DNA from: DASPMP01 sp035758925
GTDB lineage: Bacteria; Gemmatimonadota; Gemmatimonadetes; Gemmatimonadales; Gemmatimonadaceae
Assembly: GCA_035758925.1 (NCBI GenBank)
Contig: DASTVV010000132.1
Span: 1-64,000 of the forward strand
DNA: 64,000 nt
Direction of reading: 5' to 3'
The notes beneath the pieces were generated by a model. The model was not told where the DNA came from. It made no database searches and saw only the letters and a program-made list of their open reading frames with translations. Made by a program: the position numbers and the translations under genes. Below, piece by piece: positions 47,503 through 54,665 of this stretch. Positions within the stretch are counted from its first letter, which is position 1. The number at the start of each line of letters is the position of its first letter.

Positions 47503-48837
47503 ATGACCCAACACCTGCGGCGTACCCTCGGCCTTCGCGACCTCATCGTCATTGTGGTCGGCACCGTCATTGGTTCCGGCATCTTTCTCACCCCCGGCGC
47601 CGTCGTGACCAACGCCGGCTCGGGCGGCGTGGCCCTCGTCGTCTGGATTGTCGGCGGAATCCTGTCGCTCCTGGGCGCGCTCACGTTCGCGGAGCTCGGA
47701 GCGGCCAAGCCGGACTCCGGCGGCCTCTACGTCTACCTGCGAGACGCGTTCGGTCCAAGTCTCGCCTTTCTCTATGGCTGGACGATGTTCCTCGTCATCG
47801 GCGCCGGATCGTTTGCCACACTCGGCGCGGCGTTCCCACGGTACGTGAGCGTCTTCGTGCCGCTGTCACCGGTTGCCCAACAGGTGATCTCGGTGGCGAT
47901 GATCCTCGTCGTCGCGGCGATCAACATCCGCGGGACACGGCAGAGCGCGGACGTCCAGGCGGTCGCGACGCTGTTGAAAGTCGCGGTCATTGCCGCGCTG
48001 GCCCTGCTTTTGATCCTGGCAAAGCGCGGCGGTTCGTCGACCGGGCCATTTTGGCCGACGGGTGTCTCCCTCACGACGGTCACGGGCGCCGTGACCGGCA
48101 TGATCGGCGTGCTCTGGGCCTACGAGGGCTGGCAATATGTGACGTTCTCGGCGGGCGAAACGGTCGACCCGCAAAAGACGTTTGCTCGCGGCATCGTCGT
48201 CGGCACGCTGATCCTCATCGGCATCTACGTGTTCGCCAACATCGGATACTTCGCCGCGCTTGGAGTGGACGGCGTGGCCAGCAGCAAGACTGTCGCATCC
48301 GACGCCGCGAGCGCGGCGTTCGGTCCCTGGGCGGCCAAGGCGATGGCGGCCGTGATCCTCGTGTCGATCTTCAGCGCGTCGAACGGGATGATGCTCACCC
48401 TGCCCCGGCTCTTCTTCGCGATGTCGCGCGATCGTCTGTTCTTCGCACGGCTCGCGGAGGTTCATCCACGCTTCGGGACACCCGCGATCGCCATCGCCGC
48501 AACTGCCTTGTGGTCGTCGATCCTGGTGCTCAGCGGCTCGTTCGAGACGCTGCTCACCTACGTCGTGTTCATGTCCTGGCTGTGGTTTGCGCTGGCCGCA
48601 CTCGCGATCTTCGCATACCGTCGCCGTGAGCCGGATAGTGCTCGGCCATTCCGCACACCAGGCTACCCCGCGACGCCCGTGCTCTTCGTGCTCGCGGCGC
48701 TGGTCATCGTGGTCAACACCGTCGTCGCGAAGCCAGTGCAGTCACTCATTGGATTGGGGTTGGCCGTCGTCGGCATCCCGGCGTACTTCTGGTGGAAGCC
48801 GCGCGGCGTTGCGACGCCGCAACCAGTTGACGGCTGA
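47503..48837 (+). CDS. APC-family amino acid permease
   Basis: Protein of 444 residues with about 12 membrane helices. The first helix has the family motif IVIVVGTVIGSGIFLTPGAV, where the GSG turn binds the substrate backbone. Then come LSLLGALTFAELGAAKPDSG, the consensus block with the Glu, and WAYEGWQYVTFSAGETVDPQK. It resembles the LAT/YfnA-type exchangers of the APC superfamily rather than ion-driven lysine or GABA carriers. Substrate not determinable. It is a single gene, divergent from the ArsR gene, and its last codons run into the palindromic element at 48832. Confidence 0.93.
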   Translation: MTQHLRRTLGLRDLIVIVVGTVIGSGIFLTPGAVVTNAGSGGVALVVWIVGGILSLLGALTFAELGAAKPDSGGLYVYLRDAFGPSLAFLYGWTMFLVIGAGSFATLGAAFPRYVSVFVPLSPVAQQVISVAMILVVAAINIRGTRQSADVQAVATLLKVAVIAALALLLILAKRGGSSTGPFWPTGVSLTTVTGAVTGMIGVLWAYEGWQYVTFSAGETVDPQKTFARGIVVGTLILIGIYVFANIGYFAALGVDGVASSKTVASDAASAAFGPWAAKAMAAVILVSIFSASNGMMLTLPRLFFAMSRDRLFFARLAEVHPRFGTPAIAIAATALWSSILVLSGSFETLLTYVVFMSWLWFALAALAIFAYRRREPDSARPFRTPGYPATPVLFVLAALVIVVNTVVAKPVQSLIGLGLAVVGIPAYFWWKPRGVATPQPVDG

Positions 48838-48921
48838 TAGCTGACAGATGTCAGCTGATGGCTATAGTGGAGTGAAGCCTCTCGCGATATAGCTATCGGC
48901 TGACAGCTATCTGCTGTCACC
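48832..48921. repeat. About 90-bp palindromic intergenic element, copy 2
   Basis: This aligns end to end with the element at 45311-45399: GGCTGATAGCTGAC, then GTCAGCTGATGGCTATAGTG, a centre, GCGATATAGCTATCGGCTGA and CAGCTATCTGCTGTC. The inverse arms (CAGCTGATGGCTATA and TATAGCTATCGGCTG) would fold into a long hairpin. Its first bases contain the stop codon of the permease gene, so the element supplies the gene end. It again lies between convergent genes. Confidence 0.85.
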
Positions 48922-48928
48922 TCTCAGC

Positions 48929-49987
48929 TCAAAACCGATAGACGATTCGCGCCCTCGGCTCCGGCGTCACCCATGCGTCCTGCTGCGTTTCCTGGATCCG
49001 TGCGGCCAGGCGATACGTGTCCGTAAAGCGAATCGCCTGGAATGATGGTATCGGCGGACGAAAAAAGTCCTCCCAATGGCCAACGATGACATGTCTGGGC
49101 CGCAATTCCTTGAGAAGCGCGGACGGATAGTCCGTGGCGTAGCCGTAGTTGCCCGCGCAGATGATCGCCACGTCCACCGGGCGCTCATCGTTACCGAGCA
49201 CTGGCGGGAGCGACGCGTATACCGGTTCGCTGGCTGCATCCTGATAGAAAATGCGAAACACCGGCTTGCCGTCCGCGCCCATGATGTCGATGAGATACGC
49301 ATAGGTCTCGCCCATCTTCCATCCTCGCGGCGTTCGTGGCAGCGAGGAGCGCGGCTGGGTCACCGCCCCGCCGGCATACGTGTAGGGAAAAAACCACAGG
49401 AAATAGAAATTGGGCGGATGGTTGCTCTTGAGCGCCATGAAACGGATCGACGACGTGGCGGACGGATACCAATCACCGCGATGCAGTTTGTCGCCGACGG
49501 CGGCGCCCTCGATGCTCACGAGCCGCGACTGCAGGTCGGGGACGGCCCAGAGCAGGTTTTTTGTCGTTGGTCCACCATAGATCCGCGACGTCGTCGGTAA
49601 CATCGTCGCCACGACGGGGGCGTCGAGCAGGTGGTCATAGTGAGCGTGTCCCACCAGCATCGACGAGACGCCGTCGAGTCGCACGCCCGTCAGCATCCGC
49701 TGCACGAGCCCCGTGTCGGGGCTGATGGAGAAGAACGGCAGGAAGGTCTTCATCAAACCGTGGTGCGTGAACGAGGGCGCCGTCACCACGGCATCTTCGC
49801 CGTGCCGGATGACGAACCCGCCCGATCCCAGATAGGTGATCTCGACCGAATCCCGACATGCGGCGGTGCACAGCGAAACCGGCGGGACGGCGGGCTTTGG
49901 TGCGAGCGGCGCCAGGCTTGGCCTGCACGCGAGCGTCGTCGCCGCGAGTGCAGGTCCAAGCAGAGGCACGAGGTCACGGAGCTTCAT
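48929..49987 (-). CDS. Exported MBL-fold metallo-hydrolase
   Basis: Protein of 352 residues. A signal peptide ends in AATTLACRPS, so it may be a lipoprotein, although the lipobox is not ideal. The metallo-beta-lactamase fold has EITYLGSGGFVIRHG (first strands), VGHAHYDHLLDAPV (HxHxDH motif), KSNHPP and VIVGHWEDFFRPP with later His ligands. A long inserted loop between the HxHxDH motif and the end holds YFLWFFPYTYAGG. It is closest to the UlaG-like or MBL hydrolases of unknown substrate. It may form a leftward operon with the gene upstream (start 50512), only 6 bp away. Confidence 0.88.
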   Translation of the reverse strand: MKLRDLVPLLGPALAATTLACRPSLAPLAPKPAVPPVSLCTAACRDSVEITYLGSGGFVIRHGEDAVVTAPSFTHHGLMKTFLPFFSISPDTGLVQRMLTGVRLDGVSSMLVGHAHYDHLLDAPVVATMLPTTSRIYGGPTTKNLLWAVPDLQSRLVSIEGAAVGDKLHRGDWYPSATSSIRFMALKSNHPPNFYFLWFFPYTYAGGAVTQPRSSLPRTPRGWKMGETYAYLIDIMGADGKPVFRIFYQDAASEPVYASLPPVLGNDERPVDVAIICAGNYGYATDYPSALLKELRPRHVIVGHWEDFFRPPIPSFQAIRFTDTYRLAARIQETQQDAWVTPEPRARIVYRF

Positions 49988-49993
49988 GGAAAC

Positions 49994-50512
49994 TCAACGA
50001 TAGATGTTGAAGCCGGTCAGGATACTTGCGCGGGTGCCGTAGCGTGACGGAACGACAGCCATGTTGATAGGCACGTTGAGCGCACCGGTGCGGAACGTGA
50101 CGCCAGCGCTGATGGCCAGCGCAACTCCGGCCGGCGTCGCGTTGGGCCCGACGCCAAACTCGAGGTTGCCCGGCGTTCGCACGCCGACGATCCAGGTAAG
50201 GCTCGGCAGGAACGTGCCCTGGTCGAGTCCTCCGATAAGGAACACGAGCTCATTGAGCGCCACGGGCCCGTTCTCGAGACTGGCGAACTGACGCTCGAAC
50301 TGCCAGCCGAACTGGGTGATGACGGGAGCCACGTCGATGTTGTTGCGCGCCTTCAGCGTGTCCGTGAGCGCGCCGCCGAGCCACGTGACGCCGAAACGCG
50401 GACCCGATCGGCTCAGTTTGTGAACCAGTTCCGAGGGCTGCTGTGCGCTGGCGAATCTCGGTGTCGCGATGGCCGCGCAGACCACGAGCACTGCGAACGT
50501 TTTGCGAAGCAT
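49994..50512 (-). CDS. Small exported protein of unknown function
   Basis: Protein of 172 residues; GGAGGTCACC before the ATG at 50512 is a strong ribosome binding site. The signal peptide is FAVLVVCAAIATPRFASAQ. The mature chain alternates short strands (FGVTWLGGALTDTLKAR, VAPVITQFGWQFERQF, LVFLIGGLDQGTFLPSLTWI, LEFGVGPNATPAGVALAISA) and ends in an aromatic residue followed by Arg (GFNIYR), like a small outer membrane barrel. No family recognised. Its stop is 6 bp before the MBL gene, so the two likely work together or at least share a transcript. Confidence 0.78.
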   Translation of the reverse strand: MLRKTFAVLVVCAAIATPRFASAQQPSELVHKLSRSGPRFGVTWLGGALTDTLKARNNIDVAPVITQFGWQFERQFASLENGPVALNELVFLIGGLDQGTFLPSLTWIVGVRTPGNLEFGVGPNATPAGVALAISAGVTFRTGALNVPINMAVVPSRYGTRASILTGFNIYR

Positions 50513-50580
50513 GGTGACCTCCAGGTCGAAGTTGACGCACAGGATGCGTCGATGTGCCGGGATGTCCCATCCGCACGAGC

Positions 50581-50610
50581 ACGTAGGAGTCGCGTTGCCC
50601 GCTCCTACGT
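50581..50610. terminator. Hairpin after the YncE-like gene
   Basis: ACGTAGGAG at 50581-50589 and CTCCTACGT at 50602-50610 form a perfect 9-bp stem with a 12-base loop, 37 bases after the stop of the leftward gene at 50647. There is no T-run, so it may be a weak terminator or an RNA end stabiliser. Confidence 0.45.
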
Positions 50611-50646
50611 AGCGATCAAGCCAGGCATACGTATGTCTCTGGGACC

Positions 50647-51807
50647 TTATTTCGCCGGCGCCATTCTCCAGAAGGCGATGCCCCCAGCCTGCTGGCCGAC
50701 CTCGACAGACGCTACGCGGGCGAGGACGCGCAGGTCGTAGACGTCGACCTTGCCCGGCTGCGCGCCAACACCCTCGTTGCTGACGAACGCGTAGCGCGAA
50801 TCGGGGCTGATGACGACACCGTGCGTCACCCCGGTCGAGCTTTTCGTCTGGAGCACGCTGATGCCCGACGCCAGATCGAACACCTGCACGGAGCCGCCCT
50901 GCTTGAGGGACGCAATCAGGAGCCTGCCGTCCGGCGTGGCACCGAGGTTGTACGGCCCGCGTCCCGTCTTGAAGCGGCGCGAGACGGTCCAGGACCGGCT
51001 GTCCACCTCGACGATCTCGTCCGCCTTGTTGCACGCGACGTAGACCTTCGATCCGTCCACCGACGGCTGCGCCCACGTTGGTGAACACGTTGCCGGCGCC
51101 ATGGGCCCCGAGTGATGCGCGGCGTGATCGTCCGCCGCAAGCGTGATGGGTCCCGCGTTCGCCCTGCCGAGGCCAAAGCGGCGGGACACCTCGAACGTGC
51201 GCGTGTCGATCTCGACCAGCTGGTCATCCATCATGCACGTCGAGTATTGATGTGCGCCGCTCGCGTCCACGCGGCTTCCGTGCGGCATCACGCACGTGGT
51301 CACGCGCGCGACTTCAGTGTTGGTCGGGGTGTAGATCGCGGACACCGACGACGGAACCATCTCGCCGTGCAGGTTGAAGTTCACGACGAAGGCATAGAGG
51401 CCGTCGGGCGTGACGTCGATCGATGCCGGGAAGTATCCAAGGAAAATCCCCGCCCCGACGAGCGTGTCCGGCCCGAGCGCGAACTTCCAGTACTTGCCAT
51501 CCGGCGAACCGTGGCCGGTGGTCATATGGAGGAACTTGCCGTCACGCGAAATCTGAAGGCCGTGCGGTCCCTCCATCTCGACGGGCGACTCGCCAACCGG
51601 AATCGTCTTTTCGACTGCCGCTCCATCGGGGCCGAAGCGAACGCGATGAATCAGGTCCGCCGACTCCGCACCGACGTATATCCAGTAGTTGCTCGTCGGC
51701 TTTTCGGCCGCGGGCTGCTGCGCGTGTGTCACACGCGCGGCAAGAGCAAGCAGCAGCAAACCGGCCAGCTGTAACGGGTTGAAATGCCGGCGGCGGCGGT
51801 CCATCAT
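50647..51807 (-). CDS. Exported YncE-like beta-propeller protein
   Basis: Protein of 386 residues with a signal peptide (LQLAGLLLLALAARVTHAQ). The mature part is a propeller of YncE/lactonase-like repeats: WIYVGAESADLIHRVRFGPD, HGLQISRDGKFLHMTTGHG, SIDVTPDGLYAFVVNFN, PSVDGSKVYVACNKADEIVE, NLGATPDGRLLIASLKQGG and GVVISPDSRYAFVSNEG. A His-rich stretch (ADDHAAHHSGPM) and Cys residues in TTCVMPHGSR and YSTCMMDD could bind metal. Binding role is likely; no enzyme site is known. Its start is only 27 bp from that of the divergent gene at 51835. Confidence 0.85.
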   Translation of the reverse strand: MMDRRRRHFNPLQLAGLLLLALAARVTHAQQPAAEKPTSNYWIYVGAESADLIHRVRFGPDGAAVEKTIPVGESPVEMEGPHGLQISRDGKFLHMTTGHGSPDGKYWKFALGPDTLVGAGIFLGYFPASIDVTPDGLYAFVVNFNLHGEMVPSSVSAIYTPTNTEVARVTTCVMPHGSRVDASGAHQYSTCMMDDQLVEIDTRTFEVSRRFGLGRANAGPITLAADDHAAHHSGPMAPATCSPTWAQPSVDGSKVYVACNKADEIVEVDSRSWTVSRRFKTGRGPYNLGATPDGRLLIASLKQGGSVQVFDLASGISVLQTKSSTGVTHGVVISPDSRYAFVSNEGVGAQPGKVDVYDLRVLARVASVEVGQQAGGIAFWRMAPAK

Positions 51808-51834
51808 CTAAGCCTCAGCCCTGGAGTGATTCTC

Positions 51835-53874
51835 GTGAACGTAATCGTCGTTACGCGGCACGTCACGCTCGCCGCTGCCCTCATTGTCAGTGCAGCCATC
51901 ACTGCCGCCGCTCAGCAACCCGACACCGGTCGCGTGGTCGCGCGGCTCACCGTCGAGCCGGCCACTCTCAGCCTCAAAGCTGGCGACATGGCGAAGCTTG
52001 CGGTCACCGCATTCGATGCCCAGGACAACGTGATTCCCGACGCACGGGTGCGTCTCTCGGGACCCTTCGGCGCCGTGATCGTGAGCGGTGGCAACGTGAA
52101 GGCGCTCGCGGCGGGCAAATACGAGATCATCGCCTCGGCAGTCGGTGCGACGAGCCCGGTCAGCGTTGCTGTCCCCATCACCATCACGTGGCCGGCGATC
52201 ACTCGCGTCATCATCACGCCGCAGCCGGGTCGGCTGTACTCTGGCGTGACGCTGGGACACCGCGCGAGTGCGCAGCATGCGGACAGCTCCGAACGCCGCT
52301 ACGCCGCGGTCACCTGGCGCACGTCCAATCCGGCGATCGCCATGGTCGACCGCTTCGGGAATGTCACCGCCGTGGCGCCGGGCAGCGTGACGATCAGCGC
52401 CGAGGCGGAGGGCGTTCGCGGCCAGGTCCGGCATACGGTGCTCGCGAATCCCGTTGCGACGCTGACGATCGATGTGCCCGAAAACTCCGTGCGCAGCGGC
52501 GATGTGCTCCACCTCAAGGCAATCGCCAAGCGAACGAACGGGAGCGTCGTCCCCGACGTTCCCGTCACGTGGAGCTATACCTACGCTCCCGACGACACGA
52601 TCGCCGCGCCCGGTGCCACCGGCGTCATCGATCGTGGGCTGTTCGCGGCCGAAGTTCCGGGCCGCTACACGCTGCTGGCCAACGCGGGCCCGTTGACCGC
52701 GCGCAAGGTGATCGACGTGCGTACCCGCGACGCGCGGAGGAAGATCAACCTCGTCGGACGGGGCAGCATCACACACGTACACACGTCCGACCTCTGGCCC
52801 TGGGCGGGCAAGGACGGACGCGACTATGCCCTCGTCGGTACGTGGGGCGGCGACGGATATGCCTACGTCTTCGACATCACGTCGCTCGCGAGCCCGGTGA
52901 TCACGGACTCGATCAAGGTGGATGCCCGTACGATCAACGACGTGACGGTGTCCCCTGACGGTCGCTATGGCGTGCTGTCGCGCGAGGGCGCATCGAATCG
53001 CGTCAACGGCGTCGTGATTCTCGACCTGTCCACGCCGGCCCATCCCAGGATTGCGTCGACGTTCGACGAGCGGCTCACGGGCGGCGTGCACAATATGTTC
53101 GCGACCGATGACTATCTCTTCGCCATCTCCAACGGCGACAAGTACGTCATCATCGACGTGCGCGACATCAACAAGCCGAGGTACACGAGCGAGTACGATC
53201 ATCCCAACTCGCGCGTGCACGACGTCTGGGTGAACGACGGCATCGCGTACTCGTCGGAATGGGGCACCGGAGTCGTCGCGGTGGACGTCGGCAACGGCAA
53301 GTACGGCGGAACGATCGAGAAACCGGTGCTGATCGGCACCTTCCCGACGACCAGCGGAGCGACGCACGAGATCTATCCGTACTTCCAGAAATCCACGGGC
53401 AAGGTCTACCTGTTCCTTGGCGACGAGATCATGTCGCGCCAGGGCCGCGTGTGGGAGGGAACGAACTATTTCCAGGATCTCTTCGGCGACAAGCCCAAGC
53501 GCGGCGGTGTCGCCCAGACGTCCGCGGGCTACACGCACATCATCGACTTCACCGACCCGAAGCATCCGCTCGACATCGCCAAGTACCACCAGGAAGAGTT
53601 CGGGTCGCACGACATCATCGTCGAGAACGACGTGATGTATCAGGCATACTACGATGGCGGACTGCGCGTCGTGGACGTCTCGGGTGAGCTCGTGGGCAAC
53701 CTGGCCGAGCAGCGCCGTGAGATTGCCGTCTTCAAGGGCTTCGATCCCAACGGCTACACCGCGAACGCGTCGTTCGCGATGAACGCCATGCCCTGGAAGG
53801 GCCACATCCTCTTCACGGATTTCAATTCCGGGCTGTGGGTCGCGAAGCTCGAGCCCAAGCAGATCGTGCCGTGA
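51835..53874 (+). CDS. Exported Ig-like and LVIVD-repeat protein
   Basis: Protein of 679 residues. The GTG at 51835 follows CTGGAGTG and opens a signal peptide (VTLAAALIVSAAITAAAQ); in-frame starts upstream lie inside the divergent gene. Residues of about 30-300 are Ig-like domains of the Big_2 type (LTVEPATLSLKAGDMAKLAV, VTWRTSNPAIAMVDRFGNVT, VAPGSVTISAEAEGV). The C-terminal 370 residues are a propeller with LVIVD-type repeats (GYAYVFDITSLASPVITDSI, YVIIDVRDINKPRYTSEYDH, DVWVNDGIAYSSEWGTGVVA, YYDGGLRVVDVSGELVG). A surface or periplasmic binding protein is likely. The small lipoprotein gene after it overlaps by 4 bp. Confidence 0.87.
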   Translation: MNVIVVTRHVTLAAALIVSAAITAAAQQPDTGRVVARLTVEPATLSLKAGDMAKLAVTAFDAQDNVIPDARVRLSGPFGAVIVSGGNVKALAAGKYEIIASAVGATSPVSVAVPITITWPAITRVIITPQPGRLYSGVTLGHRASAQHADSSERRYAAVTWRTSNPAIAMVDRFGNVTAVAPGSVTISAEAEGVRGQVRHTVLANPVATLTIDVPENSVRSGDVLHLKAIAKRTNGSVVPDVPVTWSYTYAPDDTIAAPGATGVIDRGLFAAEVPGRYTLLANAGPLTARKVIDVRTRDARRKINLVGRGSITHVHTSDLWPWAGKDGRDYALVGTWGGDGYAYVFDITSLASPVITDSIKVDARTINDVTVSPDGRYGVLSREGASNRVNGVVILDLSTPAHPRIASTFDERLTGGVHNMFATDDYLFAISNGDKYVIIDVRDINKPRYTSEYDHPNSRVHDVWVNDGIAYSSEWGTGVVAVDVGNGKYGGTIEKPVLIGTFPTTSGATHEIYPYFQKSTGKVYLFLGDEIMSRQGRVWEGTNYFQDLFGDKPKRGGVAQTSAGYTHIIDFTDPKHPLDIAKYHQEEFGSHDIIVENDVMYQAYYDGGLRVVDVSGELVGNLAEQRREIAVFKGFDPNGYTANASFAMNAMPWKGHILFTDFNSGLWVAKLEPKQIVP

Positions 53875-54236
53875 AATCTGGCGGTCGATGCGGCTGGAAC
53901 ACTTGGGCAGTTGCGATCGCCGCCTGCGCTGGGTGCGCCGAGCCCGTCTCTCCAAGGATCGACGGGTGGGCAGCGACCGCATTTGGCAGTAACGTCGCCT
54001 GGTCGGTGAGCGACACGAGCGCATGGCGCGCACTGCTCGCGCTGGACGACGGGAATGTCTTTGTGCTCAACGCACTCGTGCAAGCGCTCGATCCCTCGAG
54101 TGGTCGGCCGCGCTGGACAAGCGTCGCGCCGTCCGACTTCCGAAGTCTCGCCCTCGCGGGTTTCGACGGCGTTCGAGACGCGTCCTGGCTGTACTTCACA
54201 ACGACCTTGGGAATCGCGAAGGTTCGCGCGCCCTAG
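53871..54236 (+). CDS. Small lipoprotein, single propeller-blade-like domain
   Basis: Protein of 121 residues. The GTG at 53871 overlaps the previous stop (GTGA). The signal ends in the lipobox IAAC (Cys 19). The mature part, about 100 residues, has ALLALDDGNVFVLNALVQAL, DPSSGRPRWTSVAPSDFRSL and SWLYFTTTLGIAKVRAP, like one or two strands of a PQQ-type propeller blade. No known family. Coupling to the Ig/LVIVD protein suggests a complex at the membrane. The 96 bp that follow hold only the PadR operator region. Confidence 0.68.
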   Translation: MKSGGRCGWNTWAVAIAACAGCAEPVSPRIDGWAATAFGSNVAWSVSDTSAWRALLALDDGNVFVLNALVQALDPSSGRPRWTSVAPSDFRSLALAGFDGVRDASWLYFTTTLGIAKVRAP

Positions 54237-54294
54237 GAGCTCGACGCTCCCCACCAACTCTCCATTGACAGCCCCAGTCCTCACGGCCACATTC

Positions 54295-54326
54295 CCCTCA
54301 CATGGTGAGTGCTCACAATGTGAGGG
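54295..54326. promoter_or_regulatory. 32-bp palindromic operator for the PadR repressor (operon 2)
   Basis: The halves CCCTCACATGGTGAGT (54295-54310) and GCTCACAATGTGAGGG (54311-54326) are inverse at 14 of 16 positions. The site ends six bases before the PadR start codon. It differs in sequence from the operator of operon 1 at 42185-42215. Confidence 0.85.
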
Positions 54327-54332
54327 CAATAC

Positions 54333-54665
54333 ATGGCGCGTGAATCGTTGGGACTCGTCCAGGGCACGGTGGATGTCCTGATCCTCAAGACACTCACATG
54401 GGCGCCGATGCATGGCTACGGCATCGCCCAGTGGATTCGCGAGCGCACCGACGGGGCGCTCGCGGTCGAAGACGCAGCGCTGTATCAAGCATTGCACCGC
54501 CTCGAACGGAAGCGCTGGGTGGAATCGGAGTGGGGCGTTTCCGACACCAATCGCAAGGCGAAGTTCTATTCGATCACGAAGGACGGCCGCAAGCAGCTCA
54601 CCGCGGACGTCGCGGAACTGCGCCGCTACGTGGACGCCCTCTTCAAGGTGCTGCAGCCGGCGTGA
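54333..54665 (+). CDS. PadR-family transcriptional regulator
   Basis: Protein of 110 residues. The winged helix reads LVQGTVDVLILKTLTWAPMH, YGIAQWIRERTDGALAVEDA, ALYQALHRLERKRWVESEWG and DTNRKAKFYSITKDGRKQLT, with a C-terminal dimer helix (ELRRYVDALFKVLQ). It is of the same length and layout as the PadR protein at 42267 but differs at many positions in the recognition helix, in line with its different operator. It overlaps the ADOP start (GTGA). Presumed repressor of this operon. Confidence 0.95.
   Translation: MARESLGLVQGTVDVLILKTLTWAPMHGYGIAQWIRERTDGALAVEDAALYQALHRLERKRWVESEWGVSDTNRKAKFYSITKDGRKQLTADVAELRRYVDALFKVLQPA

Noticed and set aside
51808..54033. A 741-residue leftward frame opposite the Ig/LVIVD gene
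   Set aside because: The translation is rich in Arg, His and Asp with no domain, as expected for the antisense of a GC-rich gene, and the plus-strand protein has clear repeats.
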